A stretch of DNA of 42,308 nt from Coriobacteriaceae bacterium (lineage in GTDB: Bacteria; Actinomycetota; Coriobacteriia; Coriobacteriales; QAMH01). Position numbers and translations under genes: made by a program. The notes below the pieces were generated by a model. It did no database searches. It had not been told where the DNA came from and saw only the letters and a list, made by a program, of their open reading frames with translations. The stretch is taken from the NCBI GenBank assembly GCA_021203765.1, contig JAJQAN010000028.1, positions 1-42,308 on the forward strand, written 5' to 3'. Positions 27,499 to 38,007 of the stretch are shown piece after piece. Every line of letters starts with the position of its first letter. Position 1 is the first letter of the stretch.

Positions 27499-27939
27499 CT
27501 AGTCGAGCGCACCTTCCTCGATCTCGACGCCCATCGAGCGGGCGGTGCCCGCGACGATCTTCATGGCCGCCTTGATGTCGTTGGCGTTGAGGTCGGGCAT
27601 CTTGGTCTCGGCGATGGACTGCAGTTGCTCCTTGGTGAGCGTGCCGACCTTGACGTCCTGCGGGACACCGGAGCCCTTGTCGATCTTGAGGGCTTCGCGG
27701 ATGAGAACGGCCGCCGGCGGTGTCTTGCAGATAAAGTCGAAGGACTTGTCCTCGTAGACCGTGATCTCGACCGGAATGATGGTGTTGCCCTTGTCCTGCG
27801 TCTCGGCGTTGAAGGCCTGGCAGAACTGCATGATGTTGACGCCGTGGGCGCCCAAGGCAGGACCGACGGGCGGGGCCGGGTTGGCCTGTCCTGCCGGAAT
27901 CTGCAGCTTGATGAATCCTGAGACTGGTTTGTCAGCCAT
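27499..27939 (-). CDS. rplK: 50S ribosomal protein L11
   Basis: [39 protein letters not shown]. Confidence 0.98.
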   Translation of the reverse strand: MADKPVSGFIKLQIPAGQANPAPPVGPALGAHGVNIMQFCQAFNAETQDKGNTIIPVEITVYEDKSFDFICKTPPAAVLIREALKIDKGSGVPQDVKVGTLTKEQLQSIAETKMPDLNANDIKAAMKIVAGTARSMGVEIEEGALD

Positions 27940-28000
27940 CGTGCTTCCTTACTCACAAGTACCCGGCATGCGGGTACGCTTTTTGCTCTATCGCGAAAAC

Positions 28001-28046
28001 AGCGCTACGGTGAGAAGCTCCCCGTCCACATCGGGGCACCGTCGCT
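28001..28046 (-). promoter_or_regulatory. Candidate L1-binding autoregulatory structure in the rplK-rplA leader
   Basis: Minus strand AGCG-ACGGTG-CCCCG-atgtgga-CGGGG-agcttct-CACCGT-ag-CGCT: nested stems with an asymmetric internal loop between nusG and rplK. Confidence 0.55.
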
Positions 28047-28060
28047 GAGTTCTTACCTCT

Positions 28061-28591
28061 CTAAATGCGCGCGACCTGTTCGAAACTCAGCTCGACCGGC
28101 GTCTCGCGGCCGAAGATCGAAACCATGACCTTGACCTTGCCGGATTCCACGTTGACCTCGGAGATGGTGCCGTCGAAGTCCGCCAGCGGTCCGCTGACGA
28201 CCTGCACGGCCATGCCCGTCTCCAAGTCGGTGGAGGTCTTCTTGGGAGCATCCGCCGGGGTGCGCTTGGTGATCTTGCCGATCTCCTCGCGCGTGAGCGC
28301 TGCCGGCTTTCCGCCGCTGCCGACGAAGCCGGTGACGCCCGGCGTACTGCGAAGCGTGCCCCAGACCTGGTCGTCCAGGTCCGCATGGACGATGACGTAG
28401 CCGGGGAAGACCTTCTTGTCCGTGGTAACGCGCTTGCCGCCTTCTTTGATCTCGGTGACCTCTTCGGTGGGAATCAAGACGTCAGTGATGCGGTCCTGAA
28501 GGCCCTGCGTCTCGATGCTATGCTCAATGTTTGCTTTGACCCGCTTTTCGTACCCGGAATAGGTATGCAGGACGTACCATTTCCTCGCCAT
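28061..28591 (-). CDS. nusG: Transcription termination/antitermination protein NusG
   Basis: [55 protein letters not shown] region at C-terminus. Confidence 0.98.
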   Translation of the reverse strand: MARKWYVLHTYSGYEKRVKANIEHSIETQGLQDRITDVLIPTEEVTEIKEGGKRVTTDKKVFPGYVIVHADLDDQVWGTLRSTPGVTGFVGSGGKPAALTREEIGKITKRTPADAPKKTSTDLETGMAVQVVSGPLADFDGTISEVNVESGKVKVMVSIFGRETPVELSFEQVARI

Positions 28592-28594
28592 GTG

Positions 28595-28900
28595 CTAACT
28601 CCCGAGATCGGCGATCCAGTCGAGCGGGATGATGATGATGTTGTCGATGATGGCGATGATCACGCCGAAAAAGACCAAGGCGCCGACGACGACGAGGCTC
28701 GCGTTGATGAGCTCCCGACGGGTCGGCCAGACGACGCGCTGCATCTCGCTGCGCACGCCCCGAAGATAGTTGACGAAGCGCGTCCACAGACTCGGTTTGG
28801 CCGCTTTGCCGCCCTTGCCCTTGGCAGGCTGCTTGGCTTTGGCCTTGACCGGGGCCTTCTGCGACGAGTTCTTCTTCTGTGTCTGCTTCTTCTGTGCCAT
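28595..28900 (-). CDS. secE: Preprotein translocase subunit SecE
   Basis: Lys/Ala-rich N-terminus then SLWTRFVNYLRGVRSEMQRVVWPTRRELINASLVVVGALVFFGVIIAIIDNII. Confidence 0.95.
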   Translation of the reverse strand: MAQKKQTQKKNSSQKAPVKAKAKQPAKGKGGKAAKPSLWTRFVNYLRGVRSEMQRVVWPTRRELINASLVVVGALVFFGVIIAIIDNIIIIPLDWIADLGS

Positions 28901-28976
28901 AGCCTTCCGTCCAATATCAGGGGATGCAATCTACATCCCCGTCGAAGTGCCGCCCGATGAGGCGGCTTTTTGTTTC

Positions 28977-29053
28977 TGGCACCCCAGGGAGGACTCGAAC
29001 CCCCAACATCCGGTTTTGGAGACCGGCGCTCTACCAATTGGAGCTACTGGGGT
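28977..29053 (-). tRNA. tRNA-Trp (CCA)
   Basis: Reverse complement ACCCCAGTAGCTCCAATTGGTAGAGCGCCGGTCTCCAAAACCGGATGTTGGGGGTTCGAGTCCTCCCTGGGGTGCCA; anticodon CCA. Confidence 0.97.
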
Positions 29054-29085
29054 GTGCAAAAGCACCGTGCGTACTCGTGAGGATA

Positions 29086-29235
29086 CTAGCGGGTCTCCTT
29101 GTGCAGCGTGTGATGACCGCACCACTTGCAGTATTTCATGTATTCGACACGATCGGGGCTGCTCTGTTTGTTCTTGGTGGTCGTGTAGTTACGACGCTTG
29201 CAATCGGAGCAGGCCAAGGTAACCATCGTACGCAT
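29086..29235 (-). CDS. rpmG: 50S ribosomal protein L33 (zinc-binding CxxC type)
   Basis: [49 protein letters not shown]. Confidence 0.97.
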   Translation of the reverse strand: MRTMVTLACSDCKRRNYTTTKNKQSSPDRVEYMKYCKWCGHHTLHKETR

Positions 29236-29255
29236 GAAAACCCTCCTCTGTACGC

Positions 29256-29294
29256 ACAAAAAGCCTGGCAACTTTCAAGCAAGCTGCCAGGCCG
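29256..29294 (-). terminator. Terminator downstream of tuf
   Basis: Minus strand GCCTGGCA-gcttgcttgaaagt-TGCCAGGCTTTTTG. Confidence 0.8.
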
Positions 29295-29324
29295 TTATGC
29301 GCGTTTAAATAGTTCCGGTAGGTA

Positions 29325-30527
29325 CTAGTCGAGAATCTTGGTGACCTTGCCGGAGCCGACCGTACGTCCGCCTTCGCGGATAGCGAACTTGAGCCCTTCC
29401 TCCATGGCGACCGGATGGATGAGCTCGCCGGTGATGGTGACGTTGTCGCCAGGCATAACCATTTCCGTGCCCTCCGGCAGCGTGACCGTGCCGGTGATGT
29501 CGGTGGTACGGAAGTAGAACTGCGGGCGATAGTTCGTGAAGAACGGCGTGTGACGTCCGCCTTCGTCCTTGGTGAGGACGTAGACCTGGCCCTCGAACTT
29601 GGCATGCGGTGTGACCGAACCGGGCTTGCAGACGACCTGACCGCGCTCGATGTCTTCGCGCTTGGTGCCGCGCAGCAGAAGCCCGATGTTGTCGCCGGCC
29701 TCGGCGGAGTCCAGGATCTTGCGGAACATCTCGACGCCGGTGACGACGGTGCTCTGCGTGTCGCGGATGCCGACGATGTCGACCTCGTCGTTCATGCTGA
29801 TGGTGCCGCGCTCGACACGGCCGGTGGCGACGGTGCCACGACCGGTGATGGTGAAGACATCCTCGATGGCCATGAGGAACGGCTTGTCGACGTCGCGCTC
29901 GGGGGTCGGGATGTTCTCGTCGACCGCATCCATGAGCGTCCAGATGGTCTCCTGCTCCTTGGGGTCGCCTTCAAGCGCCTTGAGGGCGGAGCCGCGGATG
30001 ACCGGGATCTCGTCGCCGGGGAAATCGTAGGAGGTAAGCAGGTCGCGGACCTCCATCTCGATGAGCTCGAGCAGCTCCTCGTCGTCGACCATGTCGCATT
30101 TGTTCAGGTAGACGATGATGTAGGGCACACCGACCTGACGGGCGAGTAGGATGTGCTCACGGGTCTGGGCCATCGGGCCGTCATCTGCGGCGATGACAAG
30201 GATCGCACCGTCCATCTGAGCCGCGCCGGTGATCATGTTCTTGACATAGTCGGCATGGCCCGGGCAGTCGACGTGTGCATAATGGCGCTTGTCGGTTTCG
30301 TACTCGATGTGGGCGATGGAGATCGTGATGCCGCGTTCACGTTCTTCCGGTGCCTTGTCGATGTCCTCAAACGGGGTGAAGTCCGCCTTGGCGGTGCCGT
30401 GAGAACCGTCGTTTTCAGACAGGGTCTTGGAGATCGCAGCAGTCAGCGTGGTCTTGCCATGGTCGACATGACCGATGGTGCCGATGTTGACATGCGGCTT
30501 TGTGCGTTCGAACTTTTCTTTAGACAT
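29325..30527 (-). CDS. tuf: Elongation factor Tu
   Basis: [80 protein letters not shown]; 400 aa. Confidence 0.99.
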   Translation of the reverse strand: MSKEKFERTKPHVNIGTIGHVDHGKTTLTAAISKTLSENDGSHGTAKADFTPFEDIDKAPEERERGITISIAHIEYETDKRHYAHVDCPGHADYVKNMITGAAQMDGAILVIAADDGPMAQTREHILLARQVGVPYIIVYLNKCDMVDDEELLELIEMEVRDLLTSYDFPGDEIPVIRGSALKALEGDPKEQETIWTLMDAVDENIPTPERDVDKPFLMAIEDVFTITGRGTVATGRVERGTISMNDEVDIVGIRDTQSTVVTGVEMFRKILDSAEAGDNIGLLLRGTKREDIERGQVVCKPGSVTPHAKFEGQVYVLTKDEGGRHTPFFTNYRPQFYFRTTDITGTVTLPEGTEMVMPGDNVTITGELIHPVAMEEGLKFAIREGGRTVGSGKVTKILD

Positions 30528-30618
30528 CTTATCCTCCTCGATATCTTGCTCGCGCCCTGCCCTGCAGGACGATGACGGCCTAAACTCTATCTCGTGCGCT
30601 TGTCGCGCATCCGTACCT

Positions 30619-30695
30619 TGGTAGCGGTGACTGGATTCGAACCAGTGACATCACGGGTATGAACCGTGTGCTCTAGCCAACTGAGCTACACCGCC
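30619..30695 (-). tRNA. tRNA-Met (CAT, elongator-like)
   Basis: GGCGGTGTAGCTCAGTTGGCTAGAGCACACGGTTCATACCCGTGATGTCACTGGTTCGAATCCAGTCACCGCTACCA. Confidence 0.95.
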
Positions 30696-30707
30696 AGATA
30701 AAGCAAG

Positions 30708-30782
30708 TGGTGCCTGTGACCGGATTTGAACCGGTGGCCTCTTCCTTACCAAGGAAGTGCTCTACCCCTGAGCTACACAGGC
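30708..30782 (-). tRNA. tRNA-Thr (GGT)
   Basis: GCCTGTGTAGCTCAGGGGTAGAGCACTTCCTTGGTAAGGAAGAGGCCACCGGTTCAAATCCGGTCACAGGCACCA. Confidence 0.95.
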
Positions 30783-30784
30783 AA

Positions 30785-30869
30785 TGGTGGGCGCGCTTGG
30801 ATTCGAACCAAGGTAGGCATAGCCAACGGGTTTACAGCCCGTCCCCTTTAACCACTCGGGCACACGCCC
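30785..30869 (-). tRNA. tRNA-Tyr (GTA)
   Basis: GGGCGTGTGCCCGAGTGGTTAAAGGGGACGGGCTGTAAACCCGTTGGCTATGCCTACCTTGGTTCGAATCCAAGCGCGCCCACCA; long variable arm. Confidence 0.95.
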
Positions 30870-31025
30870 ATGAAGCTGTTTATGCGCATCGCTGCGCCTT
30901 TCAAGTTGCGTGCTTGCCAACGGGAAAAACCCGCAGAGCGGCTGAAAATACTACGCTGAACCAATGCGCATGTCAACGAATTTATACGAAAGCCACGCCG
31001 CCGGGCGTAACCATGAACCTGCAGG

Positions 31026-31101
31026 TGGTGCCAGTGGAGGGACTCGAACCCCCAACCGTCTGCTTACAAGGCAGCTGCTCTACCATTGGAGCTACACTGG
31101 C
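31026..31101 (-). tRNA. tRNA-Thr (TGT)
   Basis: GCCAGTGTAGCTCCAATGGTAGAGCAGCTGCCTTGTAAGGCAGACGGTTGGGGGTTCGAGTCCCTCCACTGGCACCA. Confidence 0.95.
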
Positions 31102-31136
31102 AGTCCAGGCGTGCTAGGCAGTGTAACACACCGTAT

Positions 31137-31679
31137 TCAGTCGTCACGGACCATCCGGGAGAGTCGTTCTGCGACTTCGGGGTCGATGCGGTCGGCCAAC
31201 GTGCGCTTGCCGTGCAGGTTGGCATCGCTATCCTGCTGCTCTTCGTAGGTCTGGTTGGTCGAACGAGCGAAGTCGGAGGCGGACATGCGGGTGACTCCCC
31301 CGCCGAACACGGTGCTCTGTATGGCGAAGTCCGAGGACACGACGACGGCCTCGAAGCCGGAGTCGCGGGCGTCGTGGGCGAGCTTTTCGATGACCGAGTC
31401 GGCGCTGACCCCGGTGGGCGAGAAGATGACCTCGATGCCCGCCTTGTGCTCCGGGGCGCCGTCCGAGGAGGGGTTGCCAGCCCCGTCGAAGACGACCGTG
31501 CAGCGCTCGTAGTCGCCACGGGCGAAGGTCGCCGCGTCGCTTATCAGCGTCTCACGTGCCGCGTTCCAACCCTCCCCGCCGTCGAAGTCGTCTCCGAGCG
31601 AACGGTAGCGGTCGTTGTTGCGTATGACGTTGTAGCCGTCCACGATGAGCATCAGGTGGCGTTGCATTGTCTCATCCAT
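31137..31679 (-). CDS. YacP/Rae1-like NYN-domain protein
   Basis: HLMLIVDGYNVIRNNDRYRSL, CTVVFDGAGNPSS, VSSDFAIQSTVFGGGVTRMSASDF; downstream of rlmB as in YacP loci. Confidence 0.88.
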   Translation of the reverse strand: MDETMQRHLMLIVDGYNVIRNNDRYRSLGDDFDGGEGWNAARETLISDAATFARGDYERCTVVFDGAGNPSSDGAPEHKAGIEVIFSPTGVSADSVIEKLAHDARDSGFEAVVVSSDFAIQSTVFGGGVTRMSASDFARSTNQTYEEQQDSDANLHGKRTLADRIDPEVAERLSRMVRDD

Positions 31680-32392
31680 TCATACGCGATAGCCGTAGTG
31701 GCCTGGGCGACGTTGAGGGAGGCGATCTTGCCGACCTGGGGCAGCGAGACGAGCAAGTCGCAGGTCTCCTCGCAGAGGCGGCTTAAGCCCTCCCCTTCCG
31801 AGCCAACGACCAGGACGATACGTCCGGAAAGCGAGGCCTCCCAGACGTTTTGGGGCGCCTTCTCGCTTGCACCGACGATCCAGAAGCCCTCCTTCTTGAG
31901 GGATTCGAGGCTGCGCACAAGGTTGGCCTCGCGGGCGATCGGCAGATGCGCGACAGCCCCGGCCGAGGTCTTGTAGGCGGCCGCGTTGATCTGGGCGTTG
32001 CGCTTGTTGGGAATGAGAAGCCCACACGCACCGACGGCCTCGGCGCTGCGGGCAATCGCCCCGAAGTTGCCGGCATCGGTGACGTGGTCGGTGGCAATGA
32101 TGAGGGCGTTTTCGGCACCGACGGCCGCCTGCACCAGATCGGGAAGACCGGCGTATTCGTAGGGTGCCATCTCCGCGACAATCCCCTGGTGAGCACCGCG
32201 GACAGAACGGGCGTCCAGCTCGTGTTTGGATACACGCTCGATGTCGATGCCCTGCTGGCGCGCCTGATCGAGCAGCGGCGCACAGCGCTTGTCGGCTGCG
32301 ACCTGGCCGCTGACATATATCTTGTGGAGCGGGGTGTGGGCCGCAAGCGCCTCGGTAAGCGCATGCTTGCCTTCGAGATACTCAGCTTCCAT
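31652..32392 (-). CDS. rlmB: 23S rRNA 2'-O-methyltransferase RlmB (TrmH/SpoU family)
   Basis: MEAEYLEGKHALTEAL start at 32392; ATDHVTDAGNFGAIARSAEAVGACGLLIP, VLVVGSEGEGLSRL, LPQVGKIASLNVAQATTAIAYEWMRQ. Confidence 0.92.
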   Translation of the reverse strand: MEAEYLEGKHALTEALAAHTPLHKIYVSGQVAADKRCAPLLDQARQQGIDIERVSKHELDARSVRGAHQGIVAEMAPYEYAGLPDLVQAAVGAENALIIATDHVTDAGNFGAIARSAEAVGACGLLIPNKRNAQINAAAYKTSAGAVAHLPIAREANLVRSLESLKKEGFWIVGASEKAPQNVWEASLSGRIVLVVGSEGEGLSRLCEETCDLLVSLPQVGKIASLNVAQATTAIAYEWMRQCNAT

Positions 32393-33857
32393 GGCTGACA
32401 CGCGCCCCCATCGCTGTGTCCTCGATGGTGAAGTCAAGTTCGGCAAGGCCGTCGCGGATTCCGTCGGCGACATCGAAACGACGCTCCGCACGGGCCGCAT
32501 CGCGGGCAGCGAGCAGCGCGTCGAGCGCCTCGTGGGCATCACTGCCCTCGTAGCCCGCAAAGCGTTTGGCCAGATCCACCAGCTCGGGCGGCCAGTCTTC
32601 GGCCGCCTCGTCCGTCGGCAGGGTGATGCCGAGCACGCCGAGGAGCTCTCCAATCGTCGCCGCGGCGCTGCGCACGACATCGCGGGCCTCCTCGCTCAAG
32701 CCGGGATTGTCGGTGAGGAAGGTGTTGGCCGCGGTGACGAGTTCGAAGACGGCCGCCAGGGCGCCGGCGGTATTGAAGTCGTCGTCCATCTGCTCGACGA
32801 AGACCCGGCGCGCATCGGCGACCGCCGCGACAAGTGCCGAGACGTCGCAGCCTGCGGCATCCGGGGCGTTGCCGGCTGCCCAGTCGAGATTGCGGACGAC
32901 GTTGGCGATACGGTCGTAGGAGGTCGCCGCCTCGGCCAGGCGCTCGTCTGAGAAGTCGAGCGGGCTGCGGTAGGCCGTCTGCAGCATCAGCAGGCGCAAA
33001 ACGGCCGGGTCACAGGTGTCGAGCACGTCCTTGAGCAGCAGGAAGTTGCCGAGCGACTTGGACATCTTTTCGGAATTGATGCGCAGCATACCGACGTGGA
33101 CCCACAGATTCGCAAAGGTCGTACCCCAGGCCGCCTCGGCCTGTGCGGTCTCGTTTTCGTGATGCGGGAAGACCAGGTCGCTGCCGCCGCCGTGTATGTC
33201 GAGCGGCAGGCCGAGATACTTGTGCGCCATGGCCGAACATTCGAGATGCCAGCCCGGACGGCCCGGCCCCCACGGCGAATCCCAGGACGGCTCGCCGGGC
33301 TTGGCGGCCTTCCACATGGCGAAGTCGAGCGGGTCGCGCTTGCGTTCGTCGACATCCACCCGAGCACCTGCCTGCAATTCGTCGATGTCACGGCCGGACA
33401 GCTTGCAGTAATCGGGATCCGAGCGCACCGAGAAATAGACGTCGCCGTCCGCCTCGTAGGCATGGCCGCGCTCGATAAGAAGCTCGATGAGCTCGATCAT
33501 CGAGGGGATCTCCTCGGTGGCTTTGGGACGGATGTCGGGATCGGCGATCCCGAAGCGGTGCATGACGTCGATGAAGGCCTCCGTATACTTTTCGGCGATC
33601 TGCGCCGGGGTGCAGCCTTCCTCGTGCGCCCGGTTGATGATCTTGTCGTCGACGTCGGTGATGTTCTGCACGAAGGTGACCTCGTAGCCGCTGTAGGAAA
33701 GGTAGCGACGGATGACGTCGAAGATGAGAAAGGTGCGGGCGTTGCCGATGTGGATGTGGTTGTAGACCGTCGGGCCGCAGGCATACATGGCTACCTTGCC
33801 CGGTTCGCGTACGTGCAGCTCCTCCTTGGTGCGGGTTTCGGTGTTGTAGATGCGCAC
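32382..33857 (-). CDS. cysS: Cysteinyl-tRNA synthetase
   Basis: YACGPTVYNHIHIGNARTFLIFDVIRRYL, HGGGSDLVFPHHENETAQAEA, KMSKSLGNFLLLKD. Confidence 0.98.
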   Translation of the reverse strand: MRIYNTETRTKEELHVREPGKVAMYACGPTVYNHIHIGNARTFLIFDVIRRYLSYSGYEVTFVQNITDVDDKIINRAHEEGCTPAQIAEKYTEAFIDVMHRFGIADPDIRPKATEEIPSMIELIELLIERGHAYEADGDVYFSVRSDPDYCKLSGRDIDELQAGARVDVDERKRDPLDFAMWKAAKPGEPSWDSPWGPGRPGWHLECSAMAHKYLGLPLDIHGGGSDLVFPHHENETAQAEAAWGTTFANLWVHVGMLRINSEKMSKSLGNFLLLKDVLDTCDPAVLRLLMLQTAYRSPLDFSDERLAEAATSYDRIANVVRNLDWAAGNAPDAAGCDVSALVAAVADARRVFVEQMDDDFNTAGALAAVFELVTAANTFLTDNPGLSEEARDVVRSAAATIGELLGVLGITLPTDEAAEDWPPELVDLAKRFAGYEGSDAHEALDALLAARDAARAERRFDVADGIRDGLAELDFTIEDTAMGARVSHGS

Positions 33858-33866
33858 GGTGGCCCC

Positions 33867-34367
33867 CTACCCGTTGGAGACGAGTGGGGAGGCTCCACCG
33901 TCAAGTAAGGCGACGGCCTGTGCGGCGACGCCTTCGCCCCGCCCGGTAAAGCCGAGCTGCTCGGTCGTCGTCGCCTTGACGCCGACGGCTTCCATCGGAA
34001 GATCCAAGGCATCTGCGATGCGCTTCCGCATCTCGTCACGGTGCGGGGAGATCTTGGGCTCCTCGATCATGAGCACTGAGTCGATGTCCACGATGGAAAA
34101 GCCCTCCCGCAGCAGCAACCTGCCGACCTGCCGCAGAAGCTCGATGGAGTCGGCGTCCTGGTATGCCGGATCGGTGTCGGGGAAGAGCTTGCCGATGTCC
34201 CCCAGACGGGCGGCGCCGAGGAGCGCATCCATGATGGCATGCGTGAGCACGTCGGCGTCGGAGTGGCCGGTCAGGCCCTTTTCGTACGGGATCTGCACGC
34301 CGCCGAGGATGAGCGGGCGGTCGGAGACGAATGCGTGGACGTCGTAGCCGATACCGATGCGCTGCAT
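33867..34367 (-). CDS. ispF: 2-C-methyl-D-erythritol 2,4-cyclodiphosphate synthase
   Basis: [67 protein letters not shown]. Confidence 0.97.
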   Translation of the reverse strand: MQRIGIGYDVHAFVSDRPLILGGVQIPYEKGLTGHSDADVLTHAIMDALLGAARLGDIGKLFPDTDPAYQDADSIELLRQVGRLLLREGFSIVDIDSVLMIEEPKISPHRDEMRKRIADALDLPMEAVGVKATTTEQLGFTGRGEGVAAQAVALLDGGASPLVSNG

Positions 34368-34368
34368 G

Positions 34369-35241
34369 TCAGTTCGACCTCGAGCGGACGCGGGATTCGA
34401 GCGCGGCGACGACCGGCCCCACGTCTTCGGGAACGGTCACCTTTATATTGTCGCGCGGGCCGTTGACCATGAGCACCTTTCCGCCCATCCGCTCGATGAG
34501 GGAGGAATCGTCGGTGCCGACGAAGCCTTCGAACATGGCGGCGGAAAACGCACGGCGGCAGAAGTCGGCGCGGAAGATCTGCGGGGTCTGGGCGACCCAG
34601 AACAGGCGGCGGTCGGGCGTACCGACGATGTAGCGCTCGTCCTCATCGACGACCTTGAGGGTGTCGATGGCCTGATGCCCGACGACGACTCCGTCCGCCT
34701 CGATGTTGCCCTTGAGCTCGTTCAAAGTGTGGACGATGAGCTCGGGTGTGACGAGCGGACGTGCACCGTCGTGGATGATGACGTACTCGTACTGCGAGGG
34801 AACCTCGTCAAGGCCACTCATCGCCGATTCCTGGCGGATCGCGCCGGATGAGGCGAAGACGATCGGGGTGACGAACGGGTATGGGTCGATGGCGACGCGG
34901 CAGTACTCGTCGCGGCGTTCCTCGGGGCAGACGATGACGATGAGACCGACCTCGGGGACGGCGTCGAAAGCCTCGGCCGACCAGGTGAGCGCCGGACGGC
35001 CGAGCAGTTCGTAGAGTTGCTTGCCGTCCTCGTTGCCGAAGCGCTCGCCGCTACCGCCGGCCAGCACGACCGCCGCCGCCGACGCATGCGAAGAAACACG
35101 TCCTTCGAGCGCAGCGAACGTCTCGGTCGTGCCGCCGGGTTCTTGGTCGGTCAGGGTGATGGGAGGCGCGGCGGCAGAAAGCGTCGAGCCGGATTCGGCC
35201 TTGGCCTGCTGCGTCTGCTTGTCCTGCATGGCGTCCTCCAT
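34369..35241 (-). CDS. ispD: 2-C-methyl-D-erythritol 4-phosphate cytidylyltransferase with N-terminal extension
   Basis: [58 protein letters not shown]; ~50-aa low-complexity extension before the core, so start uncertain. Confidence 0.95.
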   Translation of the reverse strand: MEDAMQDKQTQQAKAESGSTLSAAAPPITLTDQEPGGTTETFAALEGRVSSHASAAAVVLAGGSGERFGNEDGKQLYELLGRPALTWSAEAFDAVPEVGLIVIVCPEERRDEYCRVAIDPYPFVTPIVFASSGAIRQESAMSGLDEVPSQYEYVIIHDGARPLVTPELIVHTLNELKGNIEADGVVVGHQAIDTLKVVDEDERYIVGTPDRRLFWVAQTPQIFRADFCRRAFSAAMFEGFVGTDDSSLIERMGGKVLMVNGPRDNIKVTVPEDVGPVVAALESRVRSRSN

Positions 35242-35296
35242 CGATCAGAGTGGTGCTCCGAACATCTTAGCACGCGCCATGCCGGCTTTGTGCTGG

Positions 35297-37870
35297 TTAA
35301 TCAACCGATGCGCTGTCGAGCGCCGGGTCTCCCTTGCTCGTTGGAGCGGCGGGTGGCAACTCGTAGGTTGCGGCTTCCTGCTCCTTGAGACGCTTTTGGC
35401 GACGGGCCGAAAGCGGAACCTCGCCCTGACCCTTGATGAACTTGATGTTGCCGCCTTTGACGATGGCTTTGATGACGGTGCCTTCCTGCCATTTGCCTTC
35501 GAGCAGCTCCTCGGAAAGCGGGTCTTCCAGCAGACGCTGGACGGCACGGCGCAGGGGTCGGGCACCGTAGGCGGGATCGGTCCCTTCGCGGGCGATGTAG
35601 GCACGCGCCTCTTCGGACAGATCGAGGCTCAAGCCCTGCTCGATCAAACGTTCACGCAGGTCGGACACCATCAGGTCGACAATCTGCTTGATGTCCTCTT
35701 CGGTGAGCGACTTGAAGACGATGGTGTCGTCGACGCGGTTGAGGAACTCCGGCCGGAAGAGCTTTTTCAGCTCGGACATGACCGAGGAGTTGATCTCCTT
35801 GTCGGTGAGCGCCGCGTTGTTGGTCGTGGAGAAGCCGAGCGGAGCCTCCTTGGTGATCTCACGCGCACCGACGTTGGACGTCATGATGACGATCGTGTTG
35901 CGGAAGTCGACCTTGCGTCCCTGCGCATCGGTCAAGCGGCCTTCTTCGAGGATCTGCAGCAGGATGTTGAAGACATCCGGATGGGCCTTTTCGATCTCGT
36001 CGAAGAGGACGACCGAGTACGGACGCTGGCGCACCGCCTTGGTGAGCTGTCCGCCCTCGTCGTAGCCGACGTAGCCCGGAGGCGAGCCGACCAGACGGCT
36101 GACCGTGTGCTTTTCCATGTACTCGGACATGTCGATGGAGATGAGCGCATCCTCGGTGTCGAAGAGGAACTCAGCCAGCGTCTTGGACAGCTCGGTTTTG
36201 CCCACGCCGCTGGGACCCAAAAAGATGAACGAGCCCATGGGGCGGTTGGGGTCTTTTAAACCGGCGCGCGAACGGCGGATGGCCTTGGAGACCGCCGTGA
36301 CGGCCTCGTCCTGACCGATGACCCGCTCGTGCAGGGCATCTTCCATGCGCAACAGCCGGGAGGTTTCCTCCTCGGTGAGGTTTGAGACCGGGATGCCGGT
36401 GGCGACCGAGACGACGTCGGCGATGTTGTCGGGGTCGATCGTGGCGACGTTGAGCGCCGCCTCTTCGCGCCACTTCGTTTCGAGATCCTCGCGCTCGCGC
36501 ATGAGCGACTTTTCGTTGTCACGCAGGTCGGCGGCCTTCTCGAACTCCTGATGGGCGATGGCCTCGTCCTTCTTCTGACGGACCTCCTTGAGCTTGTCGG
36601 ATATGGCCGCGACGTCCGCCGGAACGGTCATGTTCTTGATGCGCATGCGCGCACCGGCCTCGTCCATGAGGTCGATGGCCTTGTCGGGCAGGAAGCGGTC
36701 TTGGACGTAGCGGTTGGAAAGAGCGACGGCCGATTCGAGCGCCTCGTCGGTGAAGTGCACGCGATGATGCGCCTCGTAGTGGTCGCGCAGGCCGGCGAGT
36801 ATCTGCTCGGACTGTTCGAGCGTCGGCTCGTTGACCATGACCGTCTGGAAGCGACGGCACAGCGCCGAGTCCTTTTCGATGTGCTTGCGGTATTCGTCGG
36901 TGGTCGTGGCGCCGATGACCTGGATTTCGCCGCGGGACAGCGGCGGCTTAAGGATGGCGGCCGCATCGATTGAGCCTTCGGCCGAGCCGGCACCGATGAG
37001 GGTATGCAGCTCGTCGATGAACATGATGATGTCGCCGGCCTCTTCGACCTCCTTGATGACCTGCTTGAGACGCTCCTCGAATTCGCCGCGATACTTGGAT
37101 CCGGCAACCAGGGCGGACAGGTCGAGCGTGTAGATGCGCTTGTCGCGCAGGACATCGGGGACCTGGCCGTCGGCGATCATCTGGGCGAGGCCTTCGACCA
37201 CGGCCGTCTTGCCGACGCCCGGCTCGCCGATGAGCAGGGGGTTGTTCTTGGTGCGGCGCGAGAGGATCTGCATGACGCGTTCCGTCTCGGTTTCGCGCCC
37301 GATGACCGGATCGAGTTCGCCCCGGGAGGCCTGCGTCGTCAGATCGACGCCGAACTCCTGCAGCATGGAGTCTTCGCGGCTGCTGGAACGGCTGGGATGC
37401 GGTGCCTGCTCTTCTTCGACGCCGAACGGCACCGGCGAGGTCTTGATCAACTCGCCCACGGCGTCGCGGATCATGTCGCCGTCGACACCGAGTTGGAGCA
37501 GGGCCTGCATGGCGACCCCGTTGCCTTCACGGACGATGCCGAGCAGCAGATGCTCGGTCGAGATATAGTTCTGCCCGAGTTGGAGCGTTTCGCGCAGGGC
37601 TCCCTCGAGCACGCGCTTGGCGCGCGGGGTAAACGGTATATGCCCGGCGGCTGCCGGCATATCCTGCTCGGTGATTCCCTTTATCTGTTCGAGGACGGCG
37701 TCGTAGGTGACGTTCAGGCGGCGCAGCGCCTGGGCTGCGATGCCTTCTCCCTCGCGGATAAGACCAAGTAGGAGCTGCTCGGTGCCGACATAGGGCTTTT
37801 CGAGCGTACGGGCCTCTTCCTGCGCCAGAACGAGGACCTTACGCGCCTTGTCGGTAAACTTTTCAAACAT
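35297..37870 (-). CDS. clpC: ATP-dependent Clp protease ATP-binding subunit ClpC
   Basis: [23 protein letters not shown]; two AAA modules [16 protein letters not shown] and [19 protein letters not shown]; Clp-N repeats and UVR region. Confidence 0.97.
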   Translation of the reverse strand: MFEKFTDKARKVLVLAQEEARTLEKPYVGTEQLLLGLIREGEGIAAQALRRLNVTYDAVLEQIKGITEQDMPAAAGHIPFTPRAKRVLEGALRETLQLGQNYISTEHLLLGIVREGNGVAMQALLQLGVDGDMIRDAVGELIKTSPVPFGVEEEQAPHPSRSSSREDSMLQEFGVDLTTQASRGELDPVIGRETETERVMQILSRRTKNNPLLIGEPGVGKTAVVEGLAQMIADGQVPDVLRDKRIYTLDLSALVAGSKYRGEFEERLKQVIKEVEEAGDIIMFIDELHTLIGAGSAEGSIDAAAILKPPLSRGEIQVIGATTTDEYRKHIEKDSALCRRFQTVMVNEPTLEQSEQILAGLRDHYEAHHRVHFTDEALESAVALSNRYVQDRFLPDKAIDLMDEAGARMRIKNMTVPADVAAISDKLKEVRQKKDEAIAHQEFEKAADLRDNEKSLMREREDLETKWREEAALNVATIDPDNIADVVSVATGIPVSNLTEEETSRLLRMEDALHERVIGQDEAVTAVSKAIRRSRAGLKDPNRPMGSFIFLGPSGVGKTELSKTLAEFLFDTEDALISIDMSEYMEKHTVSRLVGSPPGYVGYDEGGQLTKAVRQRPYSVVLFDEIEKAHPDVFNILLQILEEGRLTDAQGRKVDFRNTIVIMTSNVGAREITKEAPLGFSTTNNAALTDKEINSSVMSELKKLFRPEFLNRVDDTIVFKSLTEEDIKQIVDLMVSDLRERLIEQGLSLDLSEEARAYIAREGTDPAYGARPLRRAVQRLLEDPLSEELLEGKWQEGTVIKAIVKGGNIKFIKGQGEVPLSARRQKRLKEQEAATYELPPAAPTSKGDPALDSASVD

Positions 37871-37885
37871 GATAAACACCTCCTC

Positions 37886-37952
37886 GACTTTTGGTGCATA
37901 CGCCCAAAAGTCCTAAAATGAAGTATAGCTTTAGCTGCGATGTATGTGTCAA
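37886..37952 (-). promoter_or_regulatory. clpC promoter with 5'-UTR inverted repeat
   Basis: Minus strand TTGACA (37952-37947), 19 nt, TATACT (37927-37922), then GACTTTTGG-gcgtatgca-CCAAAAGTC (37912-37886) directly before the Shine-Dalgarno GAGGAGG. Confidence 0.5.
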
Positions 37953-38007
37953 CCGTTCGGTGACGCTTACACTGCAGTATCATGACCGTTTCACAAGGAG
38001 GAATCGT

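Noticed and set aside
30619-31101. tRNA cluster as a phage/integrative element attachment site
   Set aside because: No integrase, direct repeats or foreign-looking genes flank it; the tuf-adjacent Thr/Tyr/Thr/Met tRNA group is an ordinary arrangement.
35021-36259. 412-aa plus-strand ORF opposite clpC
   Set aside because: Shadow ORF of clpC with no recognisable domain.
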